DNA of 64,000 nt from Ruegeria sp. 6PALISEP08 (GTDB lineage Bacteria > Pseudomonadota > Alphaproteobacteria > Rhodobacterales > Rhodobacteraceae). The stretch lies in contig NZ_LGXZ01000006.1 of NCBI RefSeq assembly GCF_001238295.1, positions 186,001-250,000 on the forward strand, in the 5' to 3' direction. Both the position numbers and the translations under genes were made by a program. Below, piece by piece: positions 36,051-43,325 of the stretch; positions within the stretch are counted from its first letter, which is position 1; the number at the start of each line of letters is the position of its first letter. A model generated the notes under the pieces. That model worked only from the letters and a program-made list of their open reading frames with translations, was not told where the DNA came from and did not search any database.

Positions 36051-36527
36051 ATGATCGAAATCCGCGAGGCTGATCCGACCTCGGATGCTTTGCTCCCGCT
36101 TGTCGAGGCGCATTTTGCCCATAGCGAATCGGCGGGGCCTGTGGAAAGCAACCACACCATGAACGCCAAGGCTTTGGCCGGATCGGGGATTCGATTCTGG
36201 GCGATCTACGAAGAGGCGCAGCCATTGGGGTGTGGAGCCTTGAAAGCTCTGCCCGATGGCACGGCCGAGGTGAAATCGGTACATATCCTCGAACAAGCGC
36301 GGGGGCGCGGTCTGGCGCGTGTAATGATGAAACACCTTGCTGAATTAGCGCGCGCCGAAGGTCTTGACGCATTGGTTCTTGAAACCGGAGCAGAGCATCT
36401 TGCGGAATACGATGCGGCCCGCAAGCTCTACGAGGCGTTGGGTTATTCCTATTGCGGACCGATCCATGGGTATAGTGATGATCCGAACAGCGCATTCATG
36501 CGCTTGGCTCTTGAACCCGGCCCGTAA
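36051..36527 (+). CDS. GNAT-family N-acetyltransferase
   Basis: The 158-residue acetyl-CoA-dependent acyltransferase has the acetyl-CoA loop HILEQARGRGLARVMMKHL (RxxGxG/A pattern) and the C-terminal YEALGYSYCGPI motif. The substrate is unclear. It follows the NDUFS4-like gene without a gap, and the tRNA-Arg begins 21 bases after its stop. Confidence 0.9.
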   Translation: MIEIREADPTSDALLPLVEAHFAHSESAGPVESNHTMNAKALAGSGIRFWAIYEEAQPLGCGALKALPDGTAEVKSVHILEQARGRGLARVMMKHLAELARAEGLDALVLETGAEHLAEYDAARKLYEALGYSYCGPIHGYSDDPNSAFMRLALEPGP

Positions 36528-36548
36528 AAACCGCAAGAAGGGCTCAGC

Positions 36549-36625
36549 GGTCCCTTAGCTCAACTGGATAGAGCAGCTGACTTCTAATCAGCAGGTTGAG
36601 GGTTCGAGTCCTTCAGGGATCGCCA
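36549..36625 (+). tRNA. tRNA-Arg (anticodon TCT)
   Basis: The 77-nt tRNA has a fully paired acceptor (GGTCCCT/AGGGATC with one G-U), D arm TAGCTCAACTGGATAGAGC and anticodon arm GCTGA-CTTCTAA-TCAGC with anticodon TCT. The T arm is GAGGG-TTCGAGT-CCTTC. Discriminator G and a CCA are encoded. It decodes AGA. It marks the left border of the AT-rich transporter segment. Confidence 0.95.
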
Positions 36626-36830
36626 TAAAAATGACTCTGTACTTCCGAGAATTTCCAAGTGCTCATACGGAATCGGGTTTTGTCAGGAAGACAGTCACGC
36701 AGTTGGTGAAATTTGGTCACTAACGTACTGAAAATAATCCAGTAACTTTGGTGGCGGTATTGCCATATTTTAAGTTTCTGGATCAAAGTCGCCCCCAACT
36801 CACAAATTAGAATGCACTGGGGTTTTTCGA

Positions 36831-38489
36831 ATGAGGTCTAGCTGGTTTTTTACCGGTCTGCTGGCGATTGCTCTCTTATCCAGCAATGCTACTGCTGTCG
36901 CCGTACTTAGTCGAAGTTTTGACCCCGTACTAATCTCGATATGCTGTTCGATCCTGACCTGTGCGGGCTTGGCCACAGTGGTCAATGGGTTGAAATTGAA
37001 CTTTCGGCGCTATGTGTCCGATCCTCACTTCTTGCTTACCATTGGCTTGAAAGCTGCCAATGATCTGGCATTTTTTTTGGCAGTTGGGGGCAGTCAACAG
37101 ATTGAAGCGACAATTTTGGTCTACCTTTATCCGATCAGCAATATGCTCATTGCGGGCTTTGTCTTAGGAGACAGCTACGAGCGTCTCACACCTGCGCACT
37201 GGATTCTGGTTGCCATCGCCGGATGCTCCATATTTGCGATCACCCCTCTTACCGGCACGAACGCTATGGAATGGTCCATTGTTTTTCTGGCGTTGCTGTC
37301 GGCTCTTTCCAGTGCTTATGTCGTTACCTTACAGAGCGCCGCAGATCGCTTGTCTGCAGACAACAATGATGAACGCGCGCTGATTTTGCTTTTGTTCCTC
37401 GGCAGCACGCTTCTGCAGATTATTTATGTTTTGATCAGCGGACATGACCTGAAGATTGATGAAGCGCTATCAAGCGAGCAGCTGTGGATGTTCGTTCTCG
37501 GGGTTGGTTGGATTTCGATTTTCGTCAACATTGCAAGTGAAAAGCTTTGGTTGCGGGCGTCGCGCGAATATCAGGGAATCTCACTAAAAAGCTTATTCTT
37601 CCTCTCTCCAGTACTGGGGGCGATTTATTTTGTGCTGCTTGGATTGGACACAGTGAACTCAGCGATGGTCTTTTCGCTGACTATCGTCGTTACGGTTAAC
37701 TTGTTGTTGCATAACAAAGACATTGAGGAGTTGTCCTTTTTGATCCTGATATTCTCTTTCGTTGGTCTAACAGTGGTTCGAGAGATGCTGCCAGAAACCA
37801 CAAATTTCTCGTCCTTTGTTGCATCACCTTTCGTGCTGGACAGCCAAATCGCGATCATCTCGATACTGATTGGCTTTATTTTGCTACGCGCTTTTGAGGT
37901 CTACACAAAGTCCATTGATGCATTGGTCAAGCTTCTCGAGGTCATGGTTGAGTTCGCGCGAAAGAAAAACCCGGGAATGCTGCCAGAACTTGAGACGCAA
38001 TTCATGCATCTTCTACAGGCACCGGATGTCGCGTACTGGGAAAACAAAAAATATAGGAGTTTTAAGGACGCTGTAGCGAGCCCGGAAGTTGCTGCGACTT
38101 ACATGCATTTCTTCAAACTGCGGTTCGCATCGACATCATACGCGGAGTATTTCCTTTGCTTCCTGATATGTTACTCGATGCTGCCTTTTATTTTGGGGTA
38201 TTCGCTTCGGTCTGACGGTAGTGGATTTCTGGGTGTTCTGATTTCTTCAATATGTATCTTCCTGCCGTTCTTTATTCTTGAGCTGACGACACTGCGTATG
38301 GCGCAACCATATCTTGGGCTTTTGTTGCGCCGTGTCGCGTGGCTTCAGTTCAGTGCTGCGGGTGAAGATGTGCCAATGTACTTCGTGCCCCGCCAGAGGT
38401 TTAAGCGCGCGCGGTTCAAAAGAGCGCTGTCAATGGCGGGGATCGTGATGCTTGTTGCGATTGTAAGTTGGAACTTCTTGGCAAACTGA
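36831..38489 (+). CDS. AT-rich DMT-like multi-pass membrane protein with extension
   Basis: The 552-residue protein has an N-terminal half of about ten membrane helices arranged like a drug/metabolite transporter (EamA type; e.g. YLYPISNMLIAGFVLGDSY in the fourth-fifth helix region). A cytoplasmic stretch follows (about 370-430) with a heptad-like KSIDALVKLLEVMVEFARKK, then further hydrophobic helices and a basic end. This is roughly twice a normal 300-residue EamA, and the C-terminal part has no family I know. GC content is visibly lower than in the neighbours. It is the only gene between tRNA-Arg(TCT) and its near-copy at 38668, and no integrase is seen. The 205 bases before it hold no gene. 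Confidence 0.75.
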   Translation: MRSSWFFTGLLAIALLSSNATAVAVLSRSFDPVLISICCSILTCAGLATVVNGLKLNFRRYVSDPHFLLTIGLKAANDLAFFLAVGGSQQIEATILVYLYPISNMLIAGFVLGDSYERLTPAHWILVAIAGCSIFAITPLTGTNAMEWSIVFLALLSALSSAYVVTLQSAADRLSADNNDERALILLLFLGSTLLQIIYVLISGHDLKIDEALSSEQLWMFVLGVGWISIFVNIASEKLWLRASREYQGISLKSLFFLSPVLGAIYFVLLGLDTVNSAMVFSLTIVVTVNLLLHNKDIEELSFLILIFSFVGLTVVREMLPETTNFSSFVASPFVLDSQIAIISILIGFILLRAFEVYTKSIDALVKLLEVMVEFARKKNPGMLPELETQFMHLLQAPDVAYWENKKYRSFKDAVASPEVAATYMHFFKLRFASTSYAEYFLCFLICYSMLPFILGYSLRSDGSGFLGVLISSICIFLPFFILELTTLRMAQPYLGLLLRRVAWLQFSAAGEDVPMYFVPRQRFKRARFKRALSMAGIVMLVAIVSWNFLAN

Positions 38490-38667
38490 TAGCAACGCCG
38501 CCGTTCCAAGAGACACCGAACAGCTGGCGCGTCAGGCGAGGAAACGTGTGATAGATGTGGCTCGTTACGAAACCGGGTAGCTATTGTTTTGGCAAAGGTT
38601 TCCGCCCATCTGCTGAGTTAATCGCTCGGCATTGGAAAGCCAGAGGTGAATCTTAAGAAGGCGCAGC

Positions 38668-38744
38668 GGCCCCGTAGCTCAACTGGATAGAGCGGCTGAC
38701 TTTTAATCAGCAGTTTGAGGGTTCGAATCCTTAAGCGACCGCCA
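38668..38744 (+). tRNA. tRNA-like gene, anticodon TTT (Lys), mispaired; copy of tRNA-Arg
   Basis: The 77-nt sequence is nearly identical to the tRNA-Arg(TCT) at 36549 in the D, anticodon and T arms, but its anticodon is TTT (loop CTTTTAA). The acceptor halves GGCCCCG and AGCGACC pair at only 4 of 7 positions (mismatches at pairs 3, 5 and 7), and the T stem has one extra mismatch. Discriminator G and CCA are retained. Either it is a decaying tRNA pseudogene from duplication, or a divergent tRNA. Charging by LysRS cannot be decided here. Confidence 0.6.
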
Positions 38745-38820
38745 TTTTTTAACAGATATCAGACACAGATGATCAGGGCCTTGATCCGGGGCGCTGTTGT
38801 GGCTGCTTGGTGGTGTGTAA

Positions 38821-38850
38821 GGGGCTGGACGAGGGGGTCATGCCAGCCCC
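38821..38850 (+). terminator. Terminator-like hairpin after the tRNA-like gene
   Basis: GGGGCTGG/CCAGCCCC stem with a 14-base loop, followed by TTT; 76 bases downstream of the tRNA-like sequence. Confidence 0.5.
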
Positions 38851-39061
38851 TTTAAGGGGTCACAGAGTGGTAGTGTGTGTTCCTTAACCAATCATTAACC
38901 TGATTCATCGTTCTCCGATATTGGGGGATTCCCGTAGGGTCGAATTTGCGCGGATTTCAGCGCGTGAAGTTTGGCAGGACTTTCCGATTTGAAGATCGCT
39001 TCGCAGTTTTTGGGGTTTTCGAGTTCGGCGCGCAAAAGTGCCAGCGCTACGAAAAAAGATA

Positions 39062-39077
39062 TTGCAACCGGTTGCAA
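39062..39077. promoter_or_regulatory. Operator of the inositol LacI repressor (site 1)
   Basis: TTGCAACCGGTTGCAA is a perfect 16-bp palindrome of the LacI-family type (central CG). It lies 45 bases upstream of the iolG start. Identical or near-identical copies lie at 40115, 52451 and 55848. Confidence 0.75.
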
Positions 39078-39121
39078 AGAGAATCATTGTTGCGCGCAAC
39101 ACCAAGATTCGGGAGAGCCGC

Positions 39122-40135
39122 ATGTTGAAGGTCGGACTGTTGGGCGCGGGGCGCATCGGGCGCGTTCATGCGCAGGCGATTACATCCCATCCGGGTTGCA
39201 TACTTTCTGCTGTTTCCGACGCTCTGCCCGATGCCGCAGCAAGTCTAGCCAGCGAACATGGCGCCAAAGCCCGTAGTTCGGACGAGATCATCGCCGACCC
39301 GGGAATTGATGCGATTCTGATTGCAACTCCGACAGACACGCATTCTGATTTGATCGAGGCTGCGACAGGCGCAGGCAAGGCAGTTCTGTGCGAAAAGCCC
39401 GTTGATCTAAACCTACAGCGGGCAATGGACTGTCTAAATACAGTATCTGCACGCGGCAAGCCTGTGATGATTGGGTTTAACCGGCGTTTTGATCCGAATT
39501 TTGCGGCGTTGAAGGCCGGGTTGAGCGCAGGTGAAATTGGCAAGGCCGAGCTTTTGTCGATCACCTCATTTGATCCGGCGCCACCTCCTGTCAGTTACGT
39601 AAAAGTGTCGGGCGGACTGTTTCGGGATATGATGATTCATGATTTCGATATGGCAAATTATCTGATGGGTGATGTGCCGCAGACTATATCGGCGGTTGGA
39701 TCATCGCTTGTGGATGCGGAAATCGGTGCGGTTGGTGATGTGGATACAGCGGCAGTCACAATGACTTACGCGGATGGCCGGATTGCAGTCATCAAGAATT
39801 CGCGGCGCGCGGCCTATGGCTATGACCAGCGGGTTGAAGTGCTAGGCTCTGACGGGTTGTTGCAGGCGCAGAACATGCTGGAAAACACCGTCGTGAAATC
39901 AACGGTGGACGGCGTTGTGGGGGCAAAGCCGACCCATTTCTTCCTGGAACGTTACATGACGGCCTACCGGGTTGAGTGGGCAGCTTTTGTTGATGCCGTT
40001 GAAGGCGGGTCCGAGGTTCCGGTCACGTTGCAGGACGGCGTTGCAGCTTTGGCAATGGCCGAAGCTGCAACGCTGTCGGCGCAGACCGGTAGGTCAATCC
40101 AGATGGAAGAAATTTTGAAACCGGTTGCAAAATGA
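39122..40135 (+). CDS. iolG: Inositol 2-dehydrogenase
   Basis: This NAD-dependent oxidoreductase of the Gfo/Idh/MocA family oxidises myo-inositol to scyllo-inosose, the first pathway step. It has the Rossmann motif GLLGAGRIGRVHA, the family EKP (LCEKPVDLN), and the catalytic Asp and His in GGLFRDMMIHDFDMANYL. ATG 39122 follows GGGAG; the longer open frame from 39038 would overlap the operator. 337 residues is normal. It is preceded by the palindromic operator and ends in a second copy, so the importer behind it can be controlled separately. Confidence 0.93.
   Translation: MLKVGLLGAGRIGRVHAQAITSHPGCILSAVSDALPDAAASLASEHGAKARSSDEIIADPGIDAILIATPTDTHSDLIEAATGAGKAVLCEKPVDLNLQRAMDCLNTVSARGKPVMIGFNRRFDPNFAALKAGLSAGEIGKAELLSITSFDPAPPPVSYVKVSGGLFRDMMIHDFDMANYLMGDVPQTISAVGSSLVDAEIGAVGDVDTAAVTMTYADGRIAVIKNSRRAAYGYDQRVEVLGSDGLLQAQNMLENTVVKSTVDGVVGAKPTHFFLERYMTAYRVEWAAFVDAVEGGSEVPVTLQDGVAALAMAEAATLSAQTGRSIQMEEILKPVAK
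40115..40130. promoter_or_regulatory. Operator of the inositol LacI repressor (site 2, inside iolG end)
   Basis: TTGAAACCGGTTGCAA differs from the perfect site by one base. It lies within the last codons of iolG, 130 bases before the importer start, and would allow repression of a separate importer promoter. Confidence 0.6.
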
Positions 40136-40259
40136 TCGAATTTCTTCAAACTTACGTTAGCTCGGCCCAGCGCCGCAGCCACTGAGATTCGGCACAGCCG
40201 GATGATTGGGGCCGGTACCCCAACAGAAGATCAGACTGAACCATTGGGAGGAAACTGAA

Positions 40260-41180
40260 ATGAAGAAATTCGTTAAAGGCGCGCTTGCTGCTGGGGCACT
40301 GGCTCTGGCGACACCTGCATTTGCGCAGGAAATCGTGGTCGTGTCGCATGGTCAGGCCAACGACGCATTCTGGAACGTCGTGAAAAACGGTGTTGAGCAG
40401 GCCGGTAAAGATGTCGGCGTGAACGTGGAATACCGTGCGCCGGAAACCTTCGACATGGTGGCCATGTCGCAGTTGATCGATGCTGCCGTGAACCAGGAAC
40501 CGGACGGCCTGATCGTTTCGATCCCGGATGCGGACGCGCTTGGCCCGTCAATCGAACGTGCTGTTGCCGCCGGTATTCCGGTGATCTCGATCAACTCGGG
40601 TTCTGACGTCTCGAAAGACCTGGGCGCATTGCTGCACGTGGGTCAGGACGAGTTTGATGCCGGCAAAGCCGCCGGTGAAGAACTCGCTTCGATGGGCGGT
40701 AAAACAGCGATCTGTGTGAACCACGAAGTCGGAAACGTTGCGCTGGACCTGCGCTGCGCCGGTTTTGCAGAAGGCTTTGGCGGTAACGTTGAAGTACTGC
40801 CGACCTCGAACGACCCAACGGAAATCGAGTCGAAAGTTTCCGCTGCTTTGGCTGCAAACGAAGCCGTCGACACAGTCATGGCGCTGGGTGCAAGCTCGGC
40901 TGGTGAACCGACTGTTGCAGCCGTCAAAGGCTCGGGCCGTGATGTGAATGTTGCGTCCTTCGACCTGTCGGCCAACTTCCTGCAATCGATTGCGGACGGT
41001 GACGCGGCATTTGCCATTGATCAGCAGCAGTACCTGCAAGGGTACCTGTCGGTGAATTTCATGGGTCTGCACGCCAAATACGGCCTGATGCCTGGTGGTA
41101 ACGTGCCCTCGGGTCCGAACCTGATCACTCAGGACAAGGCTGCTCAGGTGATTGAGCTGTCTTCGCAGGGCATCCGCTGA
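40260..41180 (+). CDS. Sugar/inositol ABC transporter substrate-binding protein
   Basis: The periplasmic binding protein (306 residues) of the RbsB/IbpA family has a signal peptide (MKKFVKGALAAGALALATPAFA). The periplasmic-binding fold shows EIVVVSHGQANDAFWNVVKNG, a DGLIVSIPD segment, and a GIPVISINSGSD turn. Its position between iolG and iolD, and the operator 130 bases upstream, point to inositol. It resembles IbpA of Caulobacter-type importers. GGGAGGAA precedes ATG 40260. An inverted-repeat hairpin follows the stop. Confidence 0.88.
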   Translation: MKKFVKGALAAGALALATPAFAQEIVVVSHGQANDAFWNVVKNGVEQAGKDVGVNVEYRAPETFDMVAMSQLIDAAVNQEPDGLIVSIPDADALGPSIERAVAAGIPVISINSGSDVSKDLGALLHVGQDEFDAGKAAGEELASMGGKTAICVNHEVGNVALDLRCAGFAEGFGGNVEVLPTSNDPTEIESKVSAALAANEAVDTVMALGASSAGEPTVAAVKGSGRDVNVASFDLSANFLQSIADGDAAFAIDQQQYLQGYLSVNFMGLHAKYGLMPGGNVPSGPNLITQDKAAQVIELSSQGIR

Positions 41181-41205
41181 TCCGCGTCGAAATCTGAACC
41201 AAACG

Positions 41206-41230
41206 GGGCGGCGCAGCAGCGCCGTCCCCA
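41206..41230 (+). terminator. Intercistronic hairpin after the binding-protein gene
   Basis: GGGGCGGCGC-AGCA-GCGCCGTCCCC forms a strong stem with a single bulge and no U run. Such hairpins stabilise the binding-protein mRNA and lower downstream expression. Confidence 0.5.
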
Positions 41231-41248
41231 CCCAAATGGGAGGAAACG

Positions 41249-42355
41249 ATGAGTGACTCAGCTCAAATTGCCGGGGACGAAAGGGTCAAAAAAGAACCTT
41301 TCATGACCAAGCTCATGAAGCGGCCCGAACTCGGTGCGATGGCCGGTGTTGTCCTGGTGGTCATCTTCTTTGCCATCACAGCAGACGACTCGATGTTTAC
41401 TCTGGCCGGGATCATGAACTTCATGACACCTGCGGCACAGCTGGGCATTCTGGCAATAGGTGCGGCCCTTCTGATGATCGGAGGGGAGTTTGACTTGTCC
41501 ATTGGTTCGATGGTGGCATTTGCTGGCTTGTTCTTCGGTGTCTGTGTGGTCACCTGGCAGTTGCCCCTGATCGTCGCCATCCCCATGACATTTGTATTTG
41601 CGGGCCTCGTTGGCGCGGTAAACGGCAACATCGTGATCCGATCCGGGTTGCCGTCCTTTATCGTCACGCTGGCCTTCCTGTTCATCCTGCGCGGCCTGTC
41701 ACTGGTTGGCCTCAAGGCCGCCACCGGAGGATCGACTCAATTGCGTGGCGTGCGTGATGTTGTTGAAAACGACTGGCTGGCACCGTTCTTCTCGGGTGAA
41801 GCGTTCAGTAGCTTGTTCTCCTGGTTGGCAGCCAATGGCATGATTGATACCTTCAAAAGCGGCGCGCCCAAAGTGCCCGGTATTCCGGTCGAAATCCTGT
41901 GGTTCGTCGTGCTCGCACTGGTTGCAACCTATGTGCTGCTTCGCACTCCTGCAGGGAACTGGATTTTCGCGGCTGGCGGTGACAGTACTGCGGCCTCCAA
42001 CTCGGGTGTGCCAGTGAACCGGATCAAGGTTTCGCTGTTCATGCTGACCGCTTGCTGCGCGGCACTGGTGGCCATCATCACGGTGATCGATGCTGGTTCG
42101 ACTGATGCACGTCGCGGATTCCAGAAAGAGTTTGAGGCGATCATCGCGGCCGTAATCGGTGGTTGTCTGCTGACGGGCGGTTATGGCTCGGCCATTGGGG
42201 CATTCTTCGGCTCGATCATCTTCGGCATGGTTGTCATCGGCCTGACCTATACAGATTTCGATCAGGATTGGTTCCAGGTCTTCCTGGGCGGAATGCTTCT
42301 GATCGCCGTTCTGTTCAACAATGCGATCCGTAAACGCGTAACCGGGGAGCGCTGA
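41249..42355 (+). CDS. Inositol ABC transporter permease (RbsC-type)
   Basis: The 368-residue inner-membrane permease of the RbsC/BPD-type 2 family has about ten hydrophobic segments. The family signature [27 protein letters not shown] and the EAA-like loop [15 protein letters not shown] are present, and an [25 protein letters not shown] block is seen in the second third. It pairs with the ATPase whose start follows its stop by two bases. It starts at ATG 41249 after GGGAGG. Confidence 0.92.
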   Translation: MSDSAQIAGDERVKKEPFMTKLMKRPELGAMAGVVLVVIFFAITADDSMFTLAGIMNFMTPAAQLGILAIGAALLMIGGEFDLSIGSMVAFAGLFFGVCVVTWQLPLIVAIPMTFVFAGLVGAVNGNIVIRSGLPSFIVTLAFLFILRGLSLVGLKAATGGSTQLRGVRDVVENDWLAPFFSGEAFSSLFSWLAANGMIDTFKSGAPKVPGIPVEILWFVVLALVATYVLLRTPAGNWIFAAGGDSTAASNSGVPVNRIKVSLFMLTACCAALVAIITVIDAGSTDARRGFQKEFEAIIAAVIGGCLLTGGYGSAIGAFFGSIIFGMVVIGLTYTDFDQDWFQVFLGGMLLIAVLFNNAIRKRVTGER

Positions 42356-42356
42356 T

Positions 42357-43178
42357 ATGACTGAAGATACCAAGTTCCACCACGGCGATACGGTGACCGA
42401 TCTGGCGCCCATCGTGGAAATGAAGAACATCGAAAAGCACTTTGGCAATATCATCGCGTTGGCCGGCGTCAGCTTTGACGTCAAACCGGGTGAATGCCAT
42501 TGTCTGCTGGGCGACAACGGTGCCGGTAAATCGACCTTCATCAAGACCATGTCCGGCGTGCATAAACCCACCAAGGGCGAGATCTTTTTCGAAGGCAAAC
42601 CTTTGCATTTCGACACCCCTCGGGATGCGATGGAGGCAGGCATTGCGACGGTGTTCCAGGATCTGGCGATGATCCCGCTGATGAGCGTCACGCGCAACTT
42701 CTTCATGGGGCGCGAACCCACCAAGGGTAAAGGCCTGCTGAAGCGGTTCGATGTGGATCACGCAAACGATGTCTGCATGGAGGAGATGCGCAAGATGGGC
42801 ATCAATCTGCGTGGACCGGATCAGGCTGTCGGTACCTTGTCTGGTGGCGAACGTCAGACTGTTGCCATTGCCCGTGCTGTGTATTTCGGGGCCAAGATCC
42901 TGATTTTGGACGAACCGACCTCGGCCCTTGGTGTGCGCCAGACGTCGAACGTTCTGGCGACCATCGACAAGGTGCGCAACCATGGTATTGGCGTGGTCTT
43001 CATCAGCCATAACGTGCGCCATGCATTGGCGGTGGGTGACCGGTTCACCGTGCTCAATCGGGGCAAAACGCTGGGCACGGCAACCCGTGGTGAAATCACG
43101 CCCGAGCAATTGCAGGACCTGATGGCAGGTGGTCAGGAAATGGCCGAGCTTGAGGGATCGCTGGGCGGTACGGTTTAA
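42357..43178 (+). CDS. Inositol ABC transporter ATP-binding protein (single domain)
   Basis: The 273-residue ATPase has Walker [12 protein letters not shown], signature [15 protein letters not shown], Walker [13 protein letters not shown] and an H-loop [10 protein letters not shown]. RbsA/MglA-type ATPases normally have two such domains (about 500 residues); this one has a single domain, so the complex needs two copies or a dimer. Its ATG begins one base after the permease stop. A GC-rich hairpin follows the stop (43191-43205). Confidence 0.92.
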   Translation: MTEDTKFHHGDTVTDLAPIVEMKNIEKHFGNIIALAGVSFDVKPGECHCLLGDNGAGKSTFIKTMSGVHKPTKGEIFFEGKPLHFDTPRDAMEAGIATVFQDLAMIPLMSVTRNFFMGREPTKGKGLLKRFDVDHANDVCMEEMRKMGINLRGPDQAVGTLSGGERQTVAIARAVYFGAKILILDEPTSALGVRQTSNVLATIDKVRNHGIGVVFISHNVRHALAVGDRFTVLNRGKTLGTATRGEITPEQLQDLMAGGQEMAELEGSLGGTV

Positions 43179-43190
43179 AAGTACTCGGGT

Positions 43191-43206
43191 GCCCCCAAAG
43201 GGGGCA
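43191..43206 (+). terminator. Hairpin after importer ATPase
   Basis: GCCCCC-AAA-GGGGGC stem, 12 bases after the stop, followed by ATTCTT. It may end part of the importer transcript before iolD. Confidence 0.5.
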
Positions 43207-43238
43207 TTCTTCGGGTTGTGGCACCTGACGCCACTCTG

Positions 43239-43255
43239 TTTTCAGGCCCTGAAAA
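43239..43255. promoter_or_regulatory. 17-bp palindrome upstream of iolD
   Basis: TTTTCAGG-C-CCTGAAAA is a perfect palindrome about 85 bases before the iolD start, between the importer hairpin and iolD. It is unlike the LacI site and could bind another regulator. Confidence 0.35.
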
Positions 43256-43325
43256 GGTCTGACACCTTCGCAAATGAGAAAACCCGCGGACCGCTGACGG
43301 CGGCTCCGAGTTGAGAGGGATCATG

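Larger units (their letters stand above)
38745..39121. other. Intergenic region between tRNA-like gene and iolG
   Basis: About 375 bases without a supportable gene. Contents: a terminator-like hairpin (38821-38850), a CtrA-type box TTAA-CCAATCA-TTAAC at 38884-38899, and the LacI-family operator at 39062-39077. Confidence 0.5.

Noticed and set aside
36831-38489. Large transporter gene as a fused or frameshifted pair
   Set aside because: The frame is continuous through both halves with no stop or start-like gap at the junction.
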